Shown: piece by piece, positions 1-6,277 of the stretch
Layout of the letters: each line of letters starts with the position of its first letter
Position numbering within the stretch: the stretch's first letter is position 1
DNA from: an uncultured Paracoccaceae bacterium
GTDB taxonomy: Bacteria; Pseudomonadota; Alphaproteobacteria; Rhodobacterales; Rhodobacteraceae
Assembly (NCBI GenBank): GCA_937132145.1
Contig: CAKZNY010000352.1
Coordinates: 1 to 25,337 of the forward strand
Direction: 5' to 3'
Length of the DNA: 25,337 bases
Translations under genes and position numbers: made by a program
Notes under the pieces: model-generated
What the model saw: only the letters and a program-made list of their open reading frames with translations
What the model was told of the DNA's origin: nothing
The model's database searches: none

Positions 1-84
1 GAAGACGAGGCGGCAGTTGAAGTGGGCCTTGACGAACTTTCCTACGAAGCGCTGATTGCGCTTTGGGATATGCTCAATAATTAA
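1..84 (+). CDS. C-terminal fragment of unknown protein (5' end outside window)
   Basis: The first frame is open from the window edge for 28 codons and stops at TAA. The visible tail is acidic and then hydrophobic, ending in LIALWDMLNN. No domain can be recognised from so short a piece. A strong stem-loop begins 27 bases after the stop, which fits the end of a transcription unit. It may be the end of an unrelated upstream gene; a chance open frame is possible but less likely given the clean stop before a non-coding gap. Confidence 0.5.
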   Translation, partial: EDEAAVEVGLDELSYEALIALWDMLNN

Positions 85-110
85 TATCCGGGCTTATTGC
101 CGGTAAATTT

Positions 111-141
111 GAAGGGGGCCGCAGCATAAGCGGGCCTCTTC
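111..141 (+). terminator. stem-loop after the upstream gene, possible terminator
   Basis: The arms 111-122 and 130-141 pair over 12 positions with one G-G mismatch and one G-U pair around a 7-base loop. The bases that follow are ACAAAAA rather than a T-tract, so intrinsic termination on the plus strand is uncertain. It could equally be an mRNA 3'-end stabilising structure for the gene ending at 84. Confidence 0.4.
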
Positions 142-253
142 ACAAAAATACCGACGTAGCGAAGTAGCTTGGTGAAAGTGTACTTTGGCTGTATCGTTGC
201 GTCGCGCGTGTAAAATTTGTAACTAATTTCAGGTTTAACCATTGGGGTCCAAA

Positions 254-688
254 ATGCGTTCAGGGAAACTTCTAGCCACTTCGATGATGGCCGTAATGCT
301 AAGCGCGGGCGGATCTTTTGCGCAATCCTCTGGTGACGGCGTCGATGTGTTGCCTCGGGTTCAGATCGTTATCGAGGCGCCGAAAATCGCTATTCTACAA
401 ACTGTGCAGGATTTGATTGATCAGCTAACCGCCGACGGCTTCACCTATATTGAAATCTCCCGCACATTCCTGGGCCGCGCACATATCATTGCATATTCGG
501 CAACGGAAATTCGTGAAATCGTTATTAACCCGACAACAGGCGAAATCTTGCGTGATTTTGCGCAGGAGAGCATTGGGCGGCTTCCAGCAAAAGTTAACGC
601 CCATGCCAAAGCATCTGGCTGGAATAACAATAAAGGTGGTAATGGTATCGGAAATAACGGCAATGCAGGTGGCCGTGCCCGTAACTGA
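254..688 (+). CDS. secreted PepSY-like small protein with Asn/Gly-rich tail
   Basis: This encodes a 144-aa protein from ATG 254; a TTG four codons upstream (242) is a possible alternative, but ATG 254 has a GGGG stretch (245-248) at good distance. Residues 1-24 form a signal peptide (MRSGK, hydrophobic core, SFA then QS), so the product should be periplasmic or secreted. The middle (roughly residues 45-105) has an alpha-beta pattern in which a strand, an IxISRTFLG turn and the segment EIVINPTTGEILRDF resemble one PepSY repeat, a fold often linked to protease inhibition or cell-envelope sensing. The last 25 residues are rich in Asn, Gly and Lys (GWNNNKGGNG) and look disordered. A membrane HTH gene follows 48 bases downstream on the same strand, suggesting co-transcription. 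The PepSY assignment is by pattern only; the function is unknown. Confidence 0.75.
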   Translation: MRSGKLLATSMMAVMLSAGGSFAQSSGDGVDVLPRVQIVIEAPKIAILQTVQDLIDQLTADGFTYIEISRTFLGRAHIIAYSATEIREIVINPTTGEILRDFAQESIGRLPAKVNAHAKASGWNNNKGGNGIGNNGNAGGRARN

Positions 689-736
689 TTGCTATAGTGG
701 CGCTCTATTTAAAGTTTCTTTTTGAAGGGGCGGCTG

Positions 737-1267
737 TTGTTTAATATTTCCGGCATACGCGTCAGTTCCCTTTTGCTTGCCGTAATCGTTTTCCTGCAAG
801 TGGCGTTTTCCCTGTTTTATATCGTCGATATGGCGTTGGAAATTTTCGGCATCCGCAAAGTTACGGTTAGCTGGGAGTATCGCGAAACCGTGCAACTGGT
901 GACCATCATCGGCCTGATGCTGGGCGCATTTCTGGGCATCGTCGTGTTGAAAAACATAAGCGCCAGCATACGCGAGGTTGATAACCGGATGCTGGCGGCC
1001 TCGGGGCAATTCCACCAGCTTATGACCAGCCGCTTCGAGGAGTGGGGGCTATCGCCTTCCGAAAAAGACGTGGCATTGTTCACGATCAAGGGCCTGTCGA
1101 ATTCCGAGATTGCAGAGGCGCGCGGCAAAAGTTTGGGCACTATCAAGGCCCAGTGCAACGCGATTTACCAAAAGGCAGGCGTAAGTGGCCGCACCCAGCT
1201 TATCAGCCATTTCATCGAGGATTTGTTTGAAGAACCAGCCGCGCCCAAGTCAAAAACAAAGCCCTAA
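737..1267 (+). CDS. membrane-anchored LuxR-type helix-turn-helix regulator
   Basis: With TTG 737 as start this is 176 aa. An upstream TTG (722) is also in frame, but only 737 is preceded by a Shine-Dalgarno-like AAGGGG (725-730), six bases away. Two hydrophobic segments (about residues 9-30 and 52-72) should span the inner membrane with a short loop between them. A linker of about 30 residues leads to a C-terminal GerE/LuxR-type HTH at about 105-161, with the typical LSPSEKDVALFTIKGLSNSEIA start and a recognition-helix region around GTIKAQCNAIYQKAGV. There is no receiver or autoinducer-binding domain, so a signal would have to come through the membrane segment. The PepSY-like secreted protein upstream is a natural candidate partner (inference). 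Target genes are unknown. Confidence 0.8.
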   Translation: MFNISGIRVSSLLLAVIVFLQVAFSLFYIVDMALEIFGIRKVTVSWEYRETVQLVTIIGLMLGAFLGIVVLKNISASIREVDNRMLAASGQFHQLMTSRFEEWGLSPSEKDVALFTIKGLSNSEIAEARGKSLGTIKAQCNAIYQKAGVSGRTQLISHFIEDLFEEPAAPKSKTKP

Positions 1268-1353
1268 GCGGCAATTTTGGGGCCGAAAATCGACCGGTTC
1301 CGGCGCGTGAATACAAAGGCCGAATATGATATTTGAATTTCCATGCATCCCCC

Positions 1354-1382
1354 TTGCATCCCCTCGCAATTCCCCGTATTCC
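1354..1382 (+). promoter_or_regulatory. weak candidate promoter for tRNA-Trp
   Basis: TTGCAT (1354-1359) and TATTCC (1377-1382) are 17 bases apart, and a start about 7 bases further on would give a short tRNA leader. Each hexamer matches the sigma70 consensus at only three positions, so this is a positional guess. Confidence 0.25.
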
Positions 1383-1398
1383 ATCCCACGCACGGTAC

Positions 1399-1474
1399 AG
1401 GGGTTTAGCTCAGTTGGTAGAGCGCCGGTCTCCAAAACCGAAGGTCAAGAGTTCGAGTCTCTTAGCCCCTGCCA
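1399..1474 (+). tRNA. trnW: tRNA-Trp (anticodon CCA)
   Basis: The 76-nt cloverleaf closes with a 7-bp acceptor stem (AGGGGTT with AGCCCCT, one G-U), the D arm GCTC/GAGC, an anticodon loop CTCCAAA with CCA at 1432-1434, a 5-bp T arm AAGAG/CTCTT with TTCGAGT loop, discriminator G and an encoded CCA end. Trp identity follows from the anticodon, G73 and the AGGGG acceptor start. The outermost anticodon-stem pair (27-43) is C-A rather than Watson-Crick, leaving four pairs in that stem. tRNA-Trp next to secE-nusG is the common bacterial arrangement, although here an envelope gene is inserted between them. Confidence 0.97.
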
Positions 1475-1616
1475 GTGCCCTCATATTGCCACAAATATTT
1501 TTTAAGGTACAGCATTCGTACCGTATTGGGCTTGCTGCGCGATTAACCAGTTTTTGAAAATTCAAAAAAACCGCCCCGCGATTTAGCGCGGTATTAAACG
1601 AGGCTTTTGACTAAGA

Positions 1617-2534
1617 ATGACGCATTTTATTAAAATGCAAAATAAAACGGCCCTGATTGTCAGCACATTACTGCTGTCTTTGGCATTGGCGATTCCCGGT
1701 GTGACCACCGCGCAATCGCGTGCGCAAAAATCCATTATTACCCAGCTTTTAGAGCAAAGCTTGCTGCGTTGCTACGTTGCACCCGCCGAGCGCATTGGTC
1801 CTAGCGACGAGGTTGTGTTGCGCGTAGAGTTAAATACCAACGGTGACATTTCGAATTTGCCTGACCTTGTGTCCCCCGCGACCCTCTCGAAGAGCGAGCG
1901 TAGATTGTTGCGCGAAGCCATTATCGCGATCATTGATTGCACTCCGATCATATCGGGGGGCGGTGAGAAATCCATCTATGGGCAGTTCGACATGGTTATT
2001 AATCGCGACGGCATGTCCCTGACCAACGTTGATGCGTATGTCGGCAATGCTGATGTGACCCCGACACTTGATGCGTTTGAAGTTACGGAACTTGATACGG
2101 TTCTGGTGGAAATCACCGAATTCGAGAAAATGGCTGTGGGTGAAAAACCCGCACCCGCTGCGGTGCCCGCAACCCTCGCCATTGAGAAGGCGCTTGCGCT
2201 AACCCGCACCGAGCGCCGTGAAATCCAGCGCCGCCTTGTGCTGCTCAATTACAACACACGCGGCGTTGACGGGATATTTGGTAACGGCAGCCGTGCTGCT
2301 ATTCGCCAATGGCAGCAGGATAATGAACTACCAAGTTCTGGTTACCTTGACCTCAATCAGGTCGTTTTGTTGCGGGCAATGTCACAAGATAAATTTGAGG
2401 TCTGGCAGGCGCGACCTAAGCGCTACACCGACAAAAACGGGTGCTTGCGCGAACCGAACAGAAAGATCGTTACGGGACGTTCATTCAAATGCGATCTTTC
2501 GGCAGCGGGTCAAAGCATGGGACTTTCAAAGTAG
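1617..2534 (+). CDS. exported protein with TolA/TonB-C-like and peptidoglycan-binding domains
   Basis: The 305-aa product has an N-terminal signal sequence (hydrophobic core about 12-28, then TTAQS), with a possible internal start at Met7. Residues about 45-135 resemble a TolA/TonB C-terminal domain: LRCYVAPAE, then alternating strands VVLRVELNTNGDI, a helix and IIDCTPI, with Cys52 and Cys108 placed like the usual disulfide pair. After a Pro/Ala linker (about 175-190), residues about 195-252 form a PG_binding_1 module (TERREIQRRL, GVDGIFGNGSRAAIRQWQ). The last 50 residues hold two more Cys. No catalytic domain is visible, so a structural or recruiting role at the periplasmic cell wall is inferred. 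It stands alone between tRNA-Trp and secE; GAGG at 1600-1603 is a weak, distant ribosome site. Confidence 0.8.
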   Translation: MTHFIKMQNKTALIVSTLLLSLALAIPGVTTAQSRAQKSIITQLLEQSLLRCYVAPAERIGPSDEVVLRVELNTNGDISNLPDLVSPATLSKSERRLLREAIIAIIDCTPIISGGGEKSIYGQFDMVINRDGMSLTNVDAYVGNADVTPTLDAFEVTELDTVLVEITEFEKMAVGEKPAPAAVPATLAIEKALALTRTERREIQRRLVLLNYNTRGVDGIFGNGSRAAIRQWQQDNELPSSGYLDLNQVVLLRAMSQDKFEVWQARPKRYTDKNGCLREPNRKIVTGRSFKCDLSAAGQSMGLSK

Positions 2535-2547
2535 TTTTGACTTCTAT

Positions 2548-2575
2548 AGCGGTGCGTGGAAACCACGCACCCTAC
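2548..2575 (+). repeat. 28-nt palindromic element, copy 1
   Basis: The arms GGTGCGTGG (2551-2559) and CCACGCACC (2563-2571) are perfect inverted repeats around an AAA loop, flanked by AGC on the left and CTAC on the right. The reverse complement of 25224-25251 matches this unit at 26 of 28 positions, the two differences lying in the loop. It begins 13 bases after the stop of the envelope gene and has no T-tract, so it looks like a dispersed REP-type element rather than a simple terminator. Confidence 0.7.
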
Positions 2576-2604
2576 ATTTGCACGTATTCTAAAAGTTGGC
2601 GTGT

Positions 2605-2632
2605 TTGGTTTGTGTCGGGTATGCGTTAAAAT
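2605..2632 (+). promoter_or_regulatory. candidate promoter for secE-nusG
   Basis: TTGGTT (2605-2610) and TAAAAT (2627-2632, five of six consensus matches) are 16 bases apart. A start near 2639 would leave a leader of about 100 bases before secE. The position, after the envelope gene and its palindrome, is where a promoter would be expected. Confidence 0.4.
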
Positions 2633-2740
2633 TGACCGGAATCGTAAGGTTGACTCGATCAAACCACACTTGAATTCCCCTTTCGGAAGGCGTATGTCAG
2701 GCACAACGAATGCATTCACAGAATTTCAGGAGTCGCAGAC

Positions 2741-2938
2741 ATGGCTAAAGCCAACCCATTGCAGTTTGCACAGCAAGTACGGGCCGAAGTTTCCAAGGTC
2801 GTCTGGCCGAGCCAGCGCGAGACGCTTTTGACCACCGGCATGGTGTTCGTAATGGTGATCGTTGCGGCGACTTTCTTCTCTATTGCGGATATCGGTATTC
2901 GCTTTGCATTAGACACAATCCTGCGCTTAGCCTCTTGA
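2741..2938 (+). CDS. secE: preprotein translocase subunit SecE
   Basis: This encodes the 65-aa SecE subunit, which clamps SecY in the inner-membrane SecYEG channel. It has the short single-TM form usual in alphaproteobacteria: an amphipathic N-terminal helix with the family motif EVSKVVWPSQRET (about residues 16-28), then one membrane span (about 32-56). An AGGAG ribosome site at 2728-2732 lies eight bases before the ATG. nusG follows after 160 bases, the standard pairing, though a terminator-like hairpin lies between them. Confidence 0.97.
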   Translation: MAKANPLQFAQQVRAEVSKVVWPSQRETLLTTGMVFVMVIVAATFFSIADIGIRFALDTILRLAS

Positions 2939-2983
2939 TTTCATTGGGGTAGCGCGGTATATGCGCGAACTCCTACCTGACAA

Positions 2984-3019
2984 GAGCGTGCTTCGATTCG
3001 TCCGTACGCTCTGTTTTGT
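2984..3019 (+). terminator. terminator-like hairpin between secE and nusG
   Basis: The arms GAGCGTGC (2984-2991) and GTACGCTC (3004-3011) form 8 bp (one G-U) around a 12-base loop, followed at once by TGTTTTGTTTT. This has the layout of an intrinsic terminator or attenuator and would reduce read-through from secE into nusG. Confidence 0.5.
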
Positions 3020-3098
3020 TTTGGAAACTTGGCGCAAGCCTTTGATAATTTGAATAAAATGGACGCGTGGCGTTCTGATAACTAAAGGTCGAGCAACT

Positions 3099-3632
3099 AT
3101 GGCATTACGCTGGTATTCGGTGAGCGTTCTCTCGAACTTCGAGAAAAAGATCGCAGAGTCGATCCGTGAATCCGCAGCACAGAATGGTCTCGAGGATGAT
3201 ATCGTCGAAGTTCTGGTCCCGACTGAGGAAGTTATTGAAGTCCGCAAGGGCAAGAAGGTTCAAGTCGAGAAACGCTTTATGCCGGGGTATATCCTCGTGC
3301 GTATGGAGATGTCCGACAAGGCCTACCACCTGATTAACGACACCAACCGCGTCATGGGATTTCTTGGTCCGATGGGCAAGCCGGTTCCAATGCGCGACGC
3401 CGAAGTTGCGCGACTGTTGAATCAGGTTGAGGAAAGCGCTGAACAGCCGCGCTCGATGATTTCGTTCGAGATTGGCGAGAAGGTCGATGTGGCCGATGGC
3501 CCGTTCGAGGGTTTCAGCGGTATGGTCGAAGATGTAGACAACGAGAACGAGCGCCTGAAGGTGACCGTCTCGATTTTTGGACGGGCGACGCCTGTCGAAC
3601 TGGAATTCATGCAGGTTAAAAAGCAAACCTGA
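3099..3632 (+). CDS. nusG: transcription termination/antitermination factor NusG
   Basis: This is a 177-aa NusG, which binds the RNA polymerase clamp, suppresses pausing and links polymerase to Rho or to ribosomal S10. The N-terminal NGN domain (about 1-115) starts with RWYSVSVLSNFEKKI and includes the KRFMPGYILVRMEM and NRVMGFLG segments. The KOW domain (about 123-177) holds FEIGEKVDVADGPFEGFSGMVEDVD and ends KVTVSIFGRATPVELEF. Length and domain order are normal. The first ribosomal gene of the L11 operon begins 92 bases downstream, and S10, its ribosomal contact, is encoded at 20437-20745. Confidence 0.98.
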   Translation: MALRWYSVSVLSNFEKKIAESIRESAAQNGLEDDIVEVLVPTEEVIEVRKGKKVQVEKRFMPGYILVRMEMSDKAYHLINDTNRVMGFLGPMGKPVPMRDAEVARLLNQVEESAEQPRSMISFEIGEKVDVADGPFEGFSGMVEDVDNENERLKVTVSIFGRATPVELEFMQVKKQT

Positions 3633-3680
3633 TGATGCCTGTGGGAGGTACGCGTACGCGCAAGCCGAACCACTAAACGT

Positions 3681-3703
3681 GTTGACCGGACGGTTCGGTC
3701 AGC
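3681..3703 (+). promoter_or_regulatory. hairpin in the rplK leader, candidate L1-binding site
   Basis: GTTGACCG (3681-3688) pairs with CGGTCAGC (3696-3703) over 8 bp (one G-U) around a 7-base loop, just upstream of the rplK ribosome site AGGAGG (3714-3719). There is no T-tract. In E. coli, L1 represses rplK-rplA translation by binding a leader hairpin that mimics its 23S site; the position suggests the same here, but the binding motif itself was not verified. Confidence 0.35.
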
Positions 3704-3724
3704 AGTGATAAATAGGAGGCCGTA

Positions 3725-4153
3725 ATGGCTAAAAAAGTTGCTGGTACGCTAAAGCTGCAGGTTCCTGCGGGTAAAGCCAATCCATCCCCCCCCGTCGGTC
3801 CTGCATTGGGTCAACGCGGTATCAACATCATGGAATTCTGTAAGGCGTTTAACGCCAAGACACAGGATTTGGAAGTCGGCGCGCCTTGCCCGACTGTTAT
3901 CACATATTATGTTGATAAATCCTTCACCATGGAAATCAAAACGCCGCCTGCGTCGTACATGCTGAAGAAAGCTGCGAAGCTGAAATCCGCTTCGAGCAAT
4001 CCGGGCAAAGAGATTGCCGGTTCTGTGACGCGCAAGCAGGTTAAAGAAATCGCCGAAGCCAAAATGGTTGATTTGAATGCGAACGATATTAATGCCGCGA
4101 TGCTGATCATCGAAGGCTCCGCTCGTTCCATGGGCATCGAGGTTAAGGGGTAA
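3725..4153 (+). CDS. rplK: 50S ribosomal protein L11
   Basis: The 142-aa L11 binds 23S rRNA at the GTPase-associated centre and forms the base of the L7/L12 stalk. The N-terminal domain (about 1-72) has the family segment [20 protein letters not shown] with the conserved Pro22-Pro23 pair, the thiostrepton-contact region. The C-terminal RNA-binding domain includes [14 protein letters not shown] and the closing helix [24 protein letters not shown] at 3714-3719 sits five bases before the ATG. rplA follows after only five bases, so the two are translated from one message, as is general for this pair. Confidence 0.98.
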   Translation: MAKKVAGTLKLQVPAGKANPSPPVGPALGQRGINIMEFCKAFNAKTQDLEVGAPCPTVITYYVDKSFTMEIKTPPASYMLKKAAKLKSASSNPGKEIAGSVTRKQVKEIAEAKMVDLNANDINAAMLIIEGSARSMGIEVKG

Positions 4154-4158
4154 TCAAA

Positions 4159-4857
4159 ATGGCTAAAGTTGGAAAACGTTTTACGGCTGCCAAGGCAGCA
4201 TTTGGCGAAAGCGCCAATGTAACTGTTGAAGAGGCTGTGGCACTGGTTAAGGCCAATGCGACGGCTAAATTCGACGAGACAATTGAAATTGCAATGGTGC
4301 TGGGTGTTGACCCGCGCCACGCCGACCAGATGGTTCGCGGTGTTGTGTCCTTGCCATCCGGCTCGGGTAAAACAATGCGCGTAGCTGTTTTTGCCCGTGA
4401 TGCGAAAGCTGACGAGGCCAAAGCGGCTGGTGCAGACATCGTTGGTGCAGAAGACCTGATGGAAAGCATTCAGCAGGGCAACCTCGATTTCGATCGTTGT
4501 ATTGCCACGCCGGACATGATGCCAATCGTTGGTCGTCTGGGCAAAATTCTTGGCCCACGCAACCTGATGCCAAACCCGCGGGTTGGTACTGTTACTATGG
4601 ACATCAAGGCTGCTGTTGAAGCTGCCAAAGGTGGCGAAGTGCAGTTCCGTGCTGAAAAAGCCGGTGTTGTACACGCTGGTATCGGCAAAGCATCGTTTGA
4701 CGAGGCGGCTATGGTCGCTAATGTTAAAGCGTTTGTTGCGGCGGTTCACAAAGCCCGCCCATCCGGTGCCAAAGGCGCCTATATGAAAAAGATTTCGCTT
4801 AGCTCCACTATGGGCCCGGGCGTATCAATCGACGTCAGCAAAGCTGTCGCCGAATAA
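4159..4857 (+). CDS. rplA: 50S ribosomal protein L1
   Basis: The 232-aa L1 binds the mobile L1 stalk of 23S rRNA near the E site and helps release deacylated tRNA; in E. coli it also represses its own operon. The family signature runs through about residues 118-145 ([20 protein letters not shown], then the PNPRVGTV turn). The protein ends [18 protein letters not shown]. It is five bases behind rplK and is followed by a 233-base structured gap before rplJ, so it is the last gene of the L11 operon or is linked to rplJ by read-through. Confidence 0.98.
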   Translation: MAKVGKRFTAAKAAFGESANVTVEEAVALVKANATAKFDETIEIAMVLGVDPRHADQMVRGVVSLPSGSGKTMRVAVFARDAKADEAKAAGADIVGAEDLMESIQQGNLDFDRCIATPDMMPIVGRLGKILGPRNLMPNPRVGTVTMDIKAAVEAAKGGEVQFRAEKAGVVHAGIGKASFDEAAMVANVKAFVAAVHKARPSGAKGAYMKKISLSSTMGPGVSIDVSKAVAE

Positions 4858-4863
4858 AGAATT

Positions 4864-5071
4864 CCCTCGCTTAACGGCGGGGGATGTTTCGGGCTAGCAA
4901 TAGCCCAACTGTCCAAGATGGCGGGTGACCTTCGGGTCGTAATTCCTGCCTGAGACGGGGAACGATCAGAATCAAACGGGTTTAGCACTCGGGCGAATTT
5001 GGCGGGAACCTGGACACCCGAACGCTGGAACGTAAGTTTCAGTGAATATGAGCCGGAAGGGGAGACCCTTC
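4864..5071 (+). promoter_or_regulatory. structured rplJ leader, candidate L10(L12)4 autoregulatory region
   Basis: The 233-base gap between rplA and rplJ holds a row of hairpins: 4864-4870 with 4877-4883 (7 bp, one G-U); 4891-4896 with 4901-4906 (perfect, GCAA loop); 4920-4925 with 4945-4950 enclosing 4927-4930/4935-4938 with a TTCG loop; TCGGG 4989-4993 with CCCGA 5017-5021; and 5056-5061 with 5066-5071 (perfect, GAGA loop), ten bases before the ribosome site. In E. coli and many other bacteria the L10-L12 complex binds the rplJ leader and blocks translation, so this is the expected place for such control. Which hairpin L10 would bind cannot be decided by eye. Confidence 0.55.
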
Positions 5072-5090
5072 TATAATTTGGAGTAATATT

Positions 5091-5606
5091 GTGGATAGAG
5101 CCCAAAAAGAAGGCGTGATCGAAGAACTCGGTCAAATCTTTACGGACTCTGGTGTCGTCGTAGTTGCACGCTATGAAGGCCTCACAGTTGCAGAGATGTC
5201 GGATCTACGTCATCGCGTAAGCGATGCCGGTGGAGCCGTACGTGTCGCCAAAAACAAGCTCGCCAAAATCGCTCTTGAGGGCAAACCGACCGCTGCTATG
5301 GCCGATTTGCTTACAGGAATGACTGTCTTCGCATACTCGGACGATCCGGTTGCAGCAGCGAAAGCTGTTCAAGCCTTTGTCAAAGACAACGACAAACTCG
5401 TTGTTCTAGGCGGATCCATGGGTGAGGACGTTCTCGACCCAGCCGGTGTTAAAATGGTTGCAGCCATGCCGTCGCGTGATGAGCTTCTTGCTTCTATCGC
5501 TTCGATATTGGGTGCTCCTGCTAGCAACATCGCTGGTGCGATTGGCGCGCCTGCTTCGAACATCGCGGGTATTCTTTCTACCCTCGAAGATCGGGCAGCG
5601 GCGTAA
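5091..5606 (+). CDS. rplJ: 50S ribosomal protein L10
   Basis: The 171-aa L10 anchors the L7/L12 dimers on the ribosome next to L11. The start is GTG 5091, chosen because [17 protein letters not shown] is the normal alphaproteobacterial N-terminus and GGAG lies at 5080-5083. The rRNA-binding domain covers about 1-130 ([30 protein letters not shown]). The C-terminal helix that carries L7/L12 dimers contains an exact tandem repeat, GAPASNIAG at 141-149 and 152-160, with an 11-residue period. rplL follows after 78 bases. The leader upstream is strongly folded, consistent with autogenous control. Confidence 0.97.
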   Translation: MDRAQKEGVIEELGQIFTDSGVVVVARYEGLTVAEMSDLRHRVSDAGGAVRVAKNKLAKIALEGKPTAAMADLLTGMTVFAYSDDPVAAAKAVQAFVKDNDKLVVLGGSMGEDVLDPAGVKMVAAMPSRDELLASIASILGAPASNIAGAIGAPASNIAGILSTLEDRAAA

Positions 5607-5684
5607 GTCTTAATGCAATTGTTGGGCCGGAAGAGTTCGCAAGAACGACACTGGAACACATCGAAACTGAAACGGAAAAGTAAA

Positions 5685-6056
5685 ATGGCTGATCTGAAAA
5701 AAATGGCTGAAGAGATCGTGGGTCTTACCCTTCTCGAAGCTGCAGAACTAAAAAATATCCTTAAAGACGAGTACGGCATCGAGCCTGCTGCTGGTGGCGC
5801 TGTTGTAATGGCTGCTGCTGACGCTGGTGAAGCTGCTGCTGAAAAAGACGAGTTCGACGTTATTCTGGTTTCCTTTGGAGAGAAGAAAATCGCCGTGATC
5901 AAAGAAGTTCGCGCCATCACTGGCCTGGGCCTCAAAGAAGCTAAAGACGTTGTAGACGCAGGCGGCAAAACCGTTAAAGAAGCCGTTTCCAAAGCTGAAG
6001 CTGAAGAGATCAAAGGCAAGCTTGAAGCTGCTGGCGCAACTGTCGAGATTAAATAA
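5685..6056 (+). CDS. rplL: 50S ribosomal protein L7/L12
   Basis: The 123-aa L7/L12 forms the flexible stalk dimers that recruit EF-G, EF-Tu and other GTPases. ATG 5685 is chosen over an in-frame ATG at 5613 because [20 protein letters not shown] is the conserved start and the intervening 24 codons have no family counterpart; GGA at 5674-5676 serves as the ribosome site. Domains: dimerisation helices about 1-32, an Ala-rich hinge about 37-52 ([18 protein letters not shown]), and the factor-binding domain about 54-123 with [20 protein letters not shown]. rpoB lies 221 bases downstream behind an attenuator-like hairpin, as expected for separate tuning of stalk protein and polymerase. Confidence 0.98.
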   Translation: MADLKKMAEEIVGLTLLEAAELKNILKDEYGIEPAAGGAVVMAAADAGEAAAEKDEFDVILVSFGEKKIAVIKEVRAITGLGLKEAKDVVDAGGKTVKEAVSKAEAEEIKGKLEAAGATVEIK

Positions 6057-6090
6057 TTTGACGCGGCGTTCGCTGCGTTAACAAAACAAG

Positions 6091-6123
6091 GCTGGATCCG
6101 GTTTTAATCGGGTCCGGCTGTTT
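6091..6123 (+). terminator. attenuator-like hairpin between rplL and rpoB
   Basis: GCTGGATCCG (6091-6100) pairs with CGGGTCCGGC (6109-6118) over 10 bp with two G-U pairs and an 8-base loop, followed by TGTTTG. The T-run is short, suggesting partial termination. E. coli has an attenuator at the same place that lowers rpoBC transcription relative to rplJL. Confidence 0.55.
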
Positions 6124-6131
6124 GCGTCTCT

Positions 6132-6154
6132 CAAGGTAGTTGCTGACTATCTTG
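6132..6154 (+). promoter_or_regulatory. second hairpin in the rpoB leader
   Basis: CAAGGTAGT (6132-6140) pairs with ACTATCTTG (6146-6154) over 9 bp (one G-U) around a 5-base loop. It has no T-tract. Directly after it, AAGGT/ACCTT (6156-6160, 6165-6169) and the self-complementary CTTCCGGAAG (6167-6176) can form competing smaller structures. In E. coli an RNase III site lies in this gap; this stem is short for that, so the role is open. Confidence 0.4.
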
Positions 6155-6277
6155 AAAGGTGCAGACCTTCCGGAAGCGAGATGTGGGAGTTTCGCAAGAA
6201 TTGGTAGGTGTCGCCGCAAGGCTTTGATATGCGTTCCCAGTCGCATGTCGGGCGTTGAAAACTAAGTTAGGATTAGC

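Noticed and set aside
1573..1588. CCGCG/CGCGG hairpin with a T-run on the minus strand, between tRNA-Trp and the next gene
   Set aside because: It would act as a terminator only on the minus strand, where there is no gene ending nearby; the stem is 5 bp and the T-run is not directly adjacent.
3682..3710. Promoter-like TTGACC followed 18 bases later by TGATAA before rplK
   Set aside because: Transcription from it would start at or within the AGGAGG ribosome site of rplK, and TTGACC is better explained as an arm of the hairpin at 3681-3703.
3907..4749. Antisense open frame of 280 codons opposite rplK and rplA
   Set aside because: It covers two conserved ribosomal genes with no independent support, so it is treated as a shadow.
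5613..5684. In-frame 24-codon N-terminal extension of rplL from ATG 5613
   Set aside because: The conserved L7/L12 start is at 5685 with a GGA ribosome site; the extension has no family counterpart and probably is leader RNA.
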